A stretch of DNA of 35,157 nt from Halodesulfovibrio spirochaetisodalis. GTDB taxonomy: Bacteria; Desulfobacterota; Desulfovibrionia; Desulfovibrionales; Desulfovibrionaceae. This document shows positions 1 through 6,735 of this stretch, in pieces. A model generated the notes under the pieces. It did no database searches and was not told the origin of the DNA. It saw only the letters and a list, made by a program, of their open reading frames with translations. Positions within the stretch are counted from its first letter, which is position 1. Each line of letters starts with the position of its first letter. The stretch spans positions 1 through 35,157 of the forward strand of contig NZ_JXMS01000036.1 of NCBI RefSeq assembly GCF_001672295.1, given 5' to 3'. The position numbers and the translations under genes were made by a program.

Positions 1-180
1 ATGTTTTTTCCTCCCCAAACAAGGTCTTGCTTGTGAATTAATGTGACTTAATTCTTTATTTCAGTTTTTATTGCTGGTTGAATACCTCATTGATAATTCC
101 ATCCTCACAAAACAACGAGCTCAACCACCACACGTGGTGGAATGACTGAATCTTCACAAGAAACAAACGGGAGAAGAATC
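1..180 (+). promoter_or_regulatory. Upstream region and leader hairpin of the DUF169 gene
   Basis: This AT-rich stretch has no convincing gene. A perfect 6-bp hairpin (CCACCA, loop CACG, TGGTGG) lies at 125-140, just before an upstream in-frame ATG at 142. The preferred gene start is the later ATG at 181, so the hairpin would sit in the leader. A GATAAT at 92-97 could be a -10 box, but no good -35 is visible, so the promoter is not assigned with confidence. Confidence 0.3.
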
Positions 181-957
181 ATGTCCGTAGATTTTAAAGA
201 AATGCAAGCCACATTGATGCGCGAAATGCGCCTCTACCACTACCCGATCGCGATTAAATTTTTCTACGATCAGGCAGAAGCAGACAAGTACCTTGAAGAA
301 AACGAAGTGCATGTGCCTCTCAAGCCTATGACTTACTGTCAGTGGGAAATCGCTGCACGTATGAAAGGTCAGAACGTATACGGCACAAAAGAAATGCTCT
401 CCTGCTCCAACGCTCATTACAGCTTCGGCTGGAAAGGCCTTGATGACGCAGAAATTAAAAGCCACGCAAAATACACCCGCAATCCAGAGCAGGCAAAGCG
501 CTTTATCGAAACTAAATCCCAGATGCCGGAAGGCATGGTAGGCATGGCTGTTATGCCACTGTCCAGCGCTACCGAGACACCTGATGTGGTTCACTTCTAT
601 GTAGATAACATGCAGGCATACCACCTTGCAGTTGACTACATGGCAGGCACCGATACCCACCCGCTCCGTCCTGCAATTACCATGAACTCTTCTGCGTGCG
701 GCGGCACTGTGTTCTCTCACGTTTCCAACGAGTTCAACATGGTTCCTGCATGTTCCGGCAGCTACAACGCTGGTAAAACAGAACGTGGTGAAATCAACGT
801 AATGATTCCGGGTGAAAAAATGATCGCAACATACGAACGCTTGCTCGAACGCATGGACAAACTCGGCAGTTCTTCCATCACTAAACCTGGCGACGGCTTC
901 CCTGGTCAGGACGTATGTAAAAACTGTCCGCTCATCATTTTTAAAAAAAATAAATAA
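181..957 (+). CDS. DUF169 family protein
   Basis: The product is about 258 residues and recognisable as DUF169, a family common in anaerobes and archaea with no firmly established reaction. Visible marks are conserved cysteines in CSNAHYSFGWKG, SACGG, VPACSGS and a C-terminal CKNCPL pair, which could bind metal or an Fe-S cluster (inference). The ATG at 181 is chosen over the in-frame ATG at 142 because GGGAGAAG lies just upstream of it. It is the first gene of a + strand series and is followed, after a hairpin, by a TauE/SafE permease. That pairing suggests a link to sulfur-compound or C1 handling, but the function is not shown by the sequence. Confidence 0.85.
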   Translation: MSVDFKEMQATLMREMRLYHYPIAIKFFYDQAEADKYLEENEVHVPLKPMTYCQWEIAARMKGQNVYGTKEMLSCSNAHYSFGWKGLDDAEIKSHAKYTRNPEQAKRFIETKSQMPEGMVGMAVMPLSSATETPDVVHFYVDNMQAYHLAVDYMAGTDTHPLRPAITMNSSACGGTVFSHVSNEFNMVPACSGSYNAGKTERGEINVMIPGEKMIATYERLLERMDKLGSSSITKPGDGFPGQDVCKNCPLIIFKKNK

Positions 958-971
958 CATTGCTATATAAA

Positions 972-998
972 TCGGGGCAGCTGCCATTACTGCCCCGA
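972..998 (+). promoter_or_regulatory. Intergenic hairpin between the DUF169 and TauE/SafE genes
   Basis: A perfect 9-bp stem (TCGGGGCAG at 972-980 and CTGCCCCGA at 990-998) closes a 9-nt loop. No T-run follows, so it is more likely an mRNA-stability or processing element, or a partial terminator, than a full terminator. Confidence 0.5.
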
Positions 999-1030
999 CA
1001 ATGGAACGCATTTTACGTGAGGAGGTACAC

Positions 1031-2194
1031 GTGTTTTCCAACAGACGTAACTGGGTAAGTCTTACCCTGCTTGCTGCAGCTATCCTGCTTGTCTTTTCTC
1101 AGCCCGCACTGGCTGACCGTCTTGCTGACGCAATTAACGCTACCCCAAAAGGTACTGGCGTTGGCGAAATTAACACTTCTTCTGCTCCCGGCTTCTTAGG
1201 TATTCCGGGTGCTCCTTCCGTTAACCTTGTTATCGGCTTCCTATGGGCGATCTGGGTTGGCTGGATTTTCTCCACTGTTGGCGCTTTCGGCGGCATTATG
1301 GCTGGTGTTGGCCACATTACCATTTTCGGTTTTGGTAACTACGCATCCAGCTTCAAAAAGCAGTCCCCTGTACTCAACAAACTGGTAACAGACTCTATTC
1401 GTGTGTCTAACCAGTGGCTTGTTGGTACCTCTGCCGGTATGTCCTCTTTCAACTACTACAAAATGGGTCGTCTTGTGCTGCCGCTGGGTCTTTCCCTTGC
1501 AACAGGCTCCATCATCGGCTCATATCTTATTCCGTGGCTTACCGCTGGGCAAATTTCTCTTAAAGCATACATCGGCTACTTTGGTCTCTTCGTACTGTTC
1601 TTAGGTTGTTACCTGCTCTACGAAACCACTCCTCGCGGTCAGGCAAACAAAAAGAAAGCAAAAGAAGCTGCACGTGCATTTGAAGCATCCATTAAAGAAG
1701 AGCGCTCCGGTTCCGCTGTAGACACATCTGCACTTGGTGTAAAAGTTGTTTCCTTCGCTCCTACAAAATGCGTATTCACCTTCTACGGTGTTGAATTTTC
1801 CTTTAACCCGCTTGTACCTGTATGTGGTGGATTTGTTATCGCAGGTCTTGCTTCCTTCCTCGGTGTTGGCGGCGGATTCCTTCTGGTTCCATTCCTTACA
1901 AGTGTAGCTGGTCTTCCAATGTACCTTGTTGCCGGCACTTCTGCACTGGCAGTACTCATCGGTATGACCACCTCTATCTTCACATACATGGTAGTTAAAG
2001 ATACTCCAGTATTCTGGCCTCTCATCGGCGTAGAACTCCTCGGTGTACTCGTAGGTTCCTTCATTGGCCCACGTACCTCCAAGTACATTCCGGAAGTATG
2101 GCTCAAACGCCTCTTTATCTTCCTCGCATTCTACGTTGGCATTCGTTACGCATCTAAAGGGTTCCTTGGAATGAGTCTTCTCCCTCCATTCTAG
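1031..2194 (+). CDS. TauE/SafE family membrane exporter
   Basis: This is an integral membrane protein of about 387 residues with an N-terminal signal-like helix (LTLLAAAILLVFSQPALA) and several hydrophobic segments. The second half carries the glycine-rich repeat typical of TauE/SafE (GFVIAGLASFLGVGGGFLLVP), and an equivalent segment with GAFGGIMAGVGH lies in the first half. The family exports or imports small sulfur-containing and other organic anions such as sulfite, sulfoacetate or taurine; the substrate here is unknown. The GTG at 1031 is preferred over the in-frame ATG at 1001 because GGAGGT sits 5 nt upstream of the GTG. A soluble insert between the two halves (around residues 200-250) is lysine- and alanine-rich. 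It lies between the DUF169 gene and a small membrane protein. Confidence 0.85.
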   Translation: MFSNRRNWVSLTLLAAAILLVFSQPALADRLADAINATPKGTGVGEINTSSAPGFLGIPGAPSVNLVIGFLWAIWVGWIFSTVGAFGGIMAGVGHITIFGFGNYASSFKKQSPVLNKLVTDSIRVSNQWLVGTSAGMSSFNYYKMGRLVLPLGLSLATGSIIGSYLIPWLTAGQISLKAYIGYFGLFVLFLGCYLLYETTPRGQANKKKAKEAARAFEASIKEERSGSAVDTSALGVKVVSFAPTKCVFTFYGVEFSFNPLVPVCGGFVIAGLASFLGVGGGFLLVPFLTSVAGLPMYLVAGTSALAVLIGMTTSIFTYMVVKDTPVFWPLIGVELLGVLVGSFIGPRTSKYIPEVWLKRLFIFLAFYVGIRYASKGFLGMSLLPPF

Positions 2195-2207
2195 CCGACC
2201 ACTCTTT

Positions 2208-2269
2208 GCCGGAGACGGGCTCCCTACCTCGTCTCCGGCTTGTATGCTGCTTAACTGCCTGACGGCAGT
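2208..2269 (+). terminator. Tandem hairpins after the TauE/SafE gene (possible partial terminator)
   Basis: The first hairpin is a perfect 10-bp stem, GCCGGAGACG (2208-2217) with CGTCTCCGGC (2230-2239). The second is ACTGCC (2254-2259) with GGCAGT (2264-2269), followed by ACATTTTTA. The weak T-run and the same-strand gene starting at 2294 suggest attenuation or transcript stabilisation rather than a hard stop. Confidence 0.5.
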
Positions 2270-2293
2270 ACATTTTTATTTGAGAGGTAACGC

Positions 2294-2980
2294 ATGGATA
2301 TGCAAAATATTTTTTTCATCCTCGACCCTGTTTTTATTGCCCCGTACCGTTGGCTGCTTAATCCAGTTGCAGCAATGTGGACGGGTTCTGCTGTATTAGC
2401 CCTGTGGTGTCTCCTTGCAGGAGAAATTTCTTCTATCTTCATTTATCGGGTTAACAGAGCGTACTACGCAAAACTCAATGAAAAAATGGTGCGCATGCAC
2501 AATCTCTCCATTGAAGCTATCAAGCAGAAAGACAAAGCAAACTTCAAAGCCACAAACCGCTGGGCCAATGAATATTTTGGGAAAGTCTTTTTTGCACAGG
2601 CGGCCTTTTTTGCTGTCTCCCTGTGGCCTGTTCCCTTTGCATTGGGCTGGATGCAGACCCGTTTCACTGGTATTGATATTGTAAGCTTTCCCGTACCGTC
2701 ACTTGACTTCGGCAAGCTCAGCCTTACAAATTTCAGCACAGAGTTCATTTCCTCCACCACTCTTTCGCTGGGATATGCATTTGTCCTCCTGACAAGCTAC
2801 ATCATCTTGCGCTATACTCTCTATAAAACACGCAAATACATTCCTGTATTACGAAACATTGAAGCAATGCGGGAAGAAGACTCTGAGCTGATTCATCAAA
2901 TAAAGTCATGGGAAGAGCTTAACACCTCGCCTCACGATCCTGCTCCGCAAACCAAAGAGAAAACAGTTGCTGCCGGTTAG
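2294..2980 (+). CDS. Three-helix membrane protein with Oxa1/DUF106-like plan
   Basis: The product has 228 residues and I do not recognise a named family. Its plan is a short N-terminus, a membrane helix (about 27-51), a charged, probably coiled-coil segment (about 52-95, with LNEKMVRMHNLSIEAIKQKD), a second helix (about 97-120), an exported stretch, and a third helix (about 155-175), ending in a charged tail. This order of helix, cytosolic coiled coil, then two helices resembles the Oxa1/EMC3/DUF106 superfamily of membrane insertases; that is an inference from architecture only. GAGAGGTAA precedes the ATG, giving a sound start. It sits between a TauE/SafE permease and a binding lipoprotein, so it may be an accessory subunit of the permease or sensor. 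Confidence 0.7.
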   Translation: MDMQNIFFILDPVFIAPYRWLLNPVAAMWTGSAVLALWCLLAGEISSIFIYRVNRAYYAKLNEKMVRMHNLSIEAIKQKDKANFKATNRWANEYFGKVFFAQAAFFAVSLWPVPFALGWMQTRFTGIDIVSFPVPSLDFGKLSLTNFSTEFISSTTLSLGYAFVLLTSYIILRYTLYKTRKYIPVLRNIEAMREEDSELIHQIKSWEELNTSPHDPAPQTKEKTVAAG

Positions 2981-3032
2981 CGACATTCCCTGAGAATCTT
3001 CACAGAGATTCTGCTCCGTAAAAGGTTATAAC

Positions 3033-4025
3033 TTGAAGCATCACATATTGCGTACGCTGCTTTTTGCTATTCTTCTTTGCCTGCCTGTAGCATTGCAGGG
3101 ATGCGGAGAAGAAGTGCCCGTTGTGAAGGTTGATTTTTCAAAACGGGAATCTGTCAAAGTTCCGGTTCCGGAACCTGCAATAACCTACGCCTATCTTCCT
3201 CAATATTCGCACGAAGTATCCTATGCCCGACACAACCAGCTTATCCAGTACATAGCCAAAGAGACAGGGATGCCAATGCGTCAGGTATTTCCAGACACAT
3301 TTGCTGAGCATATCCGCATGGTTGAGCGTGGAGAAATTGATATTTCCTTCTCTAATCCCGTTGTCTATGTGCAACTTGCCAGACTTGGTTCTTCCGCTTT
3401 TGCCCGCATTAAAGAACCCGATGGTCGCCCTGCTTTTCGTGGGCAGATCATTGTCCATGCCCAGAATAAAGCCATTAACACTCTTGATGATGTCATAGGA
3501 AAACGCTGGATAGCCGTTGATCCTTATTCTGCAGGTGGCTACGTCTATGCGCTGGGATACTTTTTAGATCACAATATCCACGCTGATGATTTCAGAGAAA
3601 TTGCCTTTGCTCCCGGCCCTGGCGGAAAACAGGAAAAAGCCGCCCTCGCTGTTTATGCAGGAAAGTATGACGTTGCTTCCGTCCGTGAAGGTGCTCTGGA
3701 TACCGTGAAAGATAAAATTAATCTGGATCAGATTCGAGTACTTGCAGTAACACCGGAATATCCGGGGTGGGTCTACTCTGCCAGAAAAGGCATGGATAAA
3801 GAGGTGGTGTCTAAAATAGCTCAGGCAATGTTCAAACTTTCAATGGATAACTCTGACGATGCTGCAATATTACGTAAAGCCCGCACCTGCGGTATTATTC
3901 CGGCATCAGACTCTGATTATGATACAGTTCGCACTCTCATTCATAAAATAGACGTGGATGATAAAACATCCATCCTTCCGGCGTTGCCTCCAAAGCCGGC
4001 TCAGCGGGTGAAGAATGCTGAATAA
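3033..4025 (+). CDS. PhnD-like periplasmic binding lipoprotein
   Basis: The product (330 residues) starts with a lipoprotein signal peptide whose lipobox is ALQGC, giving lipidated Cys24. The mature part matches the phosphate/phosphonate-binding (PhnD) group of solute-binding proteins: YLPQYSHE near the start, AEHIRMVERGEIDISFSNPVVYV, and the hinge region with DPYSAGGYVYALGYFL and VASVREGALDTV. The start is a TTG with AAAGGTT upstream. No ABC permease or ATPase gene accompanies it, and it overlaps the following sensor kinase gene by 11 nt. It is therefore more likely a ligand-presenting subunit of the kinase than a transporter component. The ligand cannot be read from the sequence. Confidence 0.85.
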   Translation: MKHHILRTLLFAILLCLPVALQGCGEEVPVVKVDFSKRESVKVPVPEPAITYAYLPQYSHEVSYARHNQLIQYIAKETGMPMRQVFPDTFAEHIRMVERGEIDISFSNPVVYVQLARLGSSAFARIKEPDGRPAFRGQIIVHAQNKAINTLDDVIGKRWIAVDPYSAGGYVYALGYFLDHNIHADDFREIAFAPGPGGKQEKAALAVYAGKYDVASVREGALDTVKDKINLDQIRVLAVTPEYPGWVYSARKGMDKEVVSKIAQAMFKLSMDNSDDAAILRKARTCGIIPASDSDYDTVRTLIHKIDVDDKTSILPALPPKPAQRVKNAE

Positions 4026-6063
4026 AGTAAACTCAATGCGTTTTCGAACCAAACTCAATGCGGGAATGAGCCTTATCATCATTTCCCTTTCAGTTATGCT
4101 TGCGGTTGTTGTTACCAACATCGCAGCAAACTCACTTATTCATGAAACCAAGCGCCGTGGACAGGTGCTGGCAGACAATATTGCCCTGCGCACAACTAGC
4201 TCCATGCTCTCCGGTGACCTGCTCCAGATGAAGGAAATGGTAGATGAGTTGCGCACTGTTGACAGTGATGTTGCATACGCTTTTCTTATAAACAGCAGCG
4301 GTCAAATTCTTGCGCACACATTTACAAACGGTTTTCCTGTTGATCTTAAACACGCCAACATGATCACCAAAGAGGCTGCTCCGTCCATCAAGCTTATCGA
4401 TACAGGCTCTGACAAATTTTATGACTTTGCAGCTCCCGTAACTGCCGGCGGTCTTGTTATCGGACAAGCACGCCTTGGCCTGTCCAGAAGTCAGGTGCAG
4501 GTTGTTGTGAATGGTCTTATTCTGACCATCTCGCTTGTAACAGCCATAACCCTTATCATCAGCCTTGCCATTTCAACACAGTTTGCCCACAGGATAACCT
4601 ACCGCCTTGGTATGTTGGGACAGTATGCAGAAAGCATTGTTCGCGGGGAACTGAACCTGAACCAGACTTCCGGCCTGAACCGTAACTGTTGGGAAGTGTA
4701 CAATTGTGAGCAAAGGGAATGCCCAGCCTACGGCAATACAGACAGACGCTGCTGGCAACTTGGTGATACCCTGTGCACTAACTATTGCAGCAACAAATCT
4801 GCACGCGATTTGAACAACTGTGAGGAATGCCCTGTTTTTGCTAAAAACTCCGGTGACGAAATTCATGAACTGGCAGAAACGTTTGATGTCATGTCCCTGT
4901 CGTTACGCGGGCATATTGCCGAGCTTGAAGAAGCTAAAAATGACCTGACGAAACAGCAAGAAATTCTCAGGACAATATTCGAGTCCAGCCCTGATCAACT
5001 GTCTCTTATTGATAAAAACGGCACCTATGTCTCTGTGAATCAGGCGTTTGCCTCCTTTGTGGACAAATCCAAAGAAGAAATTATCGGAAAAAGAGAATAC
5101 GAAGTATCTTCTCTGCTAAACACTGCTGACACCCTGAAAGAAACAAAACAAATTTTGCGCACCGGAAAACCGGTTAATCGTGAGGTGCGTATTGTACTGG
5201 AAGACGGCTCCCGCAAATGGTTTAATATTCTTAAAGTTCCTGTGCACGATGAGCATAAGAAATCCATTGGAGTATTAGGGACAGCCCGCGACATAACCAA
5301 CGTAAAAGATTACCAGAACCAGCTTATTCATTCCCAGAAGCTGGAGTCTATAGGCAAACTTGCTGGCGGTGTTGCACATGAGATCAACACCCCGCTTGGC
5401 ATTATCCTCGGATACGCGCAGCTTCTTCAAGAAGATTTTCCTGATGACGGGCAAGTACATAAAGATTTGGTTGTTGTTGAAAAGCAGGCAAAGTTTTGCA
5501 GAAAGATTGTTGCAGATCTTCTTGATTTTTCACACCAGACAAAAAGTCAGAAAAAAGAAATGTGCTTTAACAACTCCATCATGGAAGTTGTCCAGTTGGT
5601 ACGCCACGCATTTAAGCTTGAAAATGTAGAAATCATCCCGAATCTGGATGACAGACTGCCTATCATTTACGGTAACCCAGAGCAGTTGAAACAGGTCTGG
5701 ATGAACCTTATGTCCAATGCTATTGAAGCAATAGGTCATAACGGAGTTATCAATATCCGCACTGAACTAGATATTAATGAAGGAATCATTTCTGTATGGT
5801 TTACAGATTCTGGCACAGGCATTGCCACCAATGACATTGATTCTATTTTTGATCCTTTCTTCAGTACAAAACCCGTTGGAAAAGGAACAGGACTAGGCCT
5901 GTCTGTCTCTTTCGGTATTATTCAAGACCACGGCGGAACAATTTCAGCCACCAGCCCTGCTCCGAAGCAATTATTGGAAGACGGTGCCACACGCACGGAA
6001 AACTGGGGGCCCGGAACGTCGTTTAAAGTAGTTCTTCCGTTAGACGAAATGGGATACGAATAG
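4015..6063 (+). CDS. PAS sensor histidine kinase with two-CW cysteine segment
   Basis: This membrane sensor kinase has 682 residues. In order it shows membrane helix 1 (about 17-39), a periplasmic sensor region (40-163), membrane helix 2 (164-187), a HAMP-like linker, and a cysteine-rich insert (224-274). A PAS domain (about 312-430), a dimerisation/phosphoacceptor domain with His455 in GGVAHEINTPLG, and an ATPase domain with N568, the DSGTG box (598-602) and GKGTGLGLS (622-630) follow. The cysteine segment contains NCWEVYNC, ECPAYG, RCWQLG and CEECPVF (Cys225, 231, 236, 246, 254, 258, 269, 272) and matches what is called a two-CW domain in delta-proteobacteria; metal or redox sensing is inferred. 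It overlaps the binding lipoprotein gene by 11 nt and is followed by a response regulator. Confidence 0.92.
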   Translation: MLNKVNSMRFRTKLNAGMSLIIISLSVMLAVVVTNIAANSLIHETKRRGQVLADNIALRTTSSMLSGDLLQMKEMVDELRTVDSDVAYAFLINSSGQILAHTFTNGFPVDLKHANMITKEAAPSIKLIDTGSDKFYDFAAPVTAGGLVIGQARLGLSRSQVQVVVNGLILTISLVTAITLIISLAISTQFAHRITYRLGMLGQYAESIVRGELNLNQTSGLNRNCWEVYNCEQRECPAYGNTDRRCWQLGDTLCTNYCSNKSARDLNNCEECPVFAKNSGDEIHELAETFDVMSLSLRGHIAELEEAKNDLTKQQEILRTIFESSPDQLSLIDKNGTYVSVNQAFASFVDKSKEEIIGKREYEVSSLLNTADTLKETKQILRTGKPVNREVRIVLEDGSRKWFNILKVPVHDEHKKSIGVLGTARDITNVKDYQNQLIHSQKLESIGKLAGGVAHEINTPLGIILGYAQLLQEDFPDDGQVHKDLVVVEKQAKFCRKIVADLLDFSHQTKSQKKEMCFNNSIMEVVQLVRHAFKLENVEIIPNLDDRLPIIYGNPEQLKQVWMNLMSNAIEAIGHNGVINIRTELDINEGIISVWFTDSGTGIATNDIDSIFDPFFSTKPVGKGTGLGLSVSFGIIQDHGGTISATSPAPKQLLEDGATRTENWGPGTSFKVVLPLDEMGYE

Positions 6064-6154
6064 CGTATCGTAACGCTCTGCAGCCACGGGCAACAGCAGA
6101 CAGAAGAACAATCTTCAGTCGCATTGCTTATCCAACTCTTTCAAGGACACGACA

Positions 6155-6520
6155 ATGGCAGATATAATGGTTCTCGACGATGTTATTGATGCAGGAATTC
6201 TTATTAAGCGTATTTTAGAACGCAAAGGGCATACTGTTGCTGTTTTCACAGACGAGGAAGAAGCCTTGGATTATGCTCAGAACAATACCCCGGCTCTTGC
6301 AATTCTGGACATCAAACTCCGAAAGATGACTGGAGTAGAAGTACTGGCAGAACTGAAAAAGCGTTCTTCCCAAACGCAGGTCATTATGCTCACCGGATAC
6401 CCCACTCTCGAAACAGCACGGGAATCACTCAAACTCGGTGCCAACGAATATTGTGTAAAGCCAATTGATAAAGAAGAGCTGGAAAACAAGGTGAAGGAAG
6501 TGCTGGACGCAGCAATGTAG
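6155..6520 (+). CDS. Single-domain response regulator (receiver only)
   Basis: The product (121 residues) is a complete receiver domain with no output domain. Acidic residues Asp8 and Asp9, the phosphoacceptor Asp52 in LAILDIKL, Thr80 in MLTGY and Lys102 in VKPID are all present. It starts at an ATG preceded by AAGGACAC, 91 nt after the sensor kinase. The kinase is its probable partner. Lacking a DNA-binding part, it must act through protein contact or as a phosphorelay intermediate. The next genes encode a PEP-synthase-like phosphotransfer protein and a phosphatase, which are candidate targets (inference). Confidence 0.93.
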   Translation: MADIMVLDDVIDAGILIKRILERKGHTVAVFTDEEEALDYAQNNTPALAILDIKLRKMTGVEVLAELKKRSSQTQVIMLTGYPTLETARESLKLGANEYCVKPIDKEELENKVKEVLDAAM

Positions 6521-6735
6521 TCAATTTCTACTCGTGCATTATGCAAGACGAGTCATGACCATATAGCTTCTCCCTTACATTGCTCAAATACCCTACGGCT
6601 GTTCTTGCTATCATTAGAAAAACATCGCCATTTCTGATTTCGGCATATGTCTATACGCTTACGCACTCTGCAGTTACTGCATGCTCAAAACTTATATCAA
6701 TCCGTGTTGTTGGATATAGCGGGTTCAGAGGGATT
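6521..6735 (+). promoter_or_regulatory. Leader of the PEP-synthase-like gene
   Basis: The 215 nt between the response regulator and the chosen start are open in the frame of the next gene but look non-coding. They hold an imperfect hairpin at 6693-6718 (TATATCAA with TTGGATATA, one bulged G) just ahead of the Shine-Dalgarno-like AGAGGG. A bulged inverted repeat CTCGTGCAT/ATGC-ACGAG lies at about 6532-6553. No T-run is present. Confidence 0.3.

Noticed and set aside
154-1041. Long - strand open frame (295 codons) opposite the DUF169 gene
   Set aside because: It is the antisense shadow of a gene with family motifs and has no matching ribosome site or recognisable domain.
6532-6553. CTCGTGCAT...ACGAG hairpin after the response regulator as a terminator
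   Set aside because: The stem is bulged and there is no T-run.
6580-6735. Longer N-terminus for the PEP-synthase-like protein from a TTG
   Set aside because: There is no ribosome site, and the 52 extra residues look like non-coding translation; the ATG at 6736 has AGAGGG nearby.
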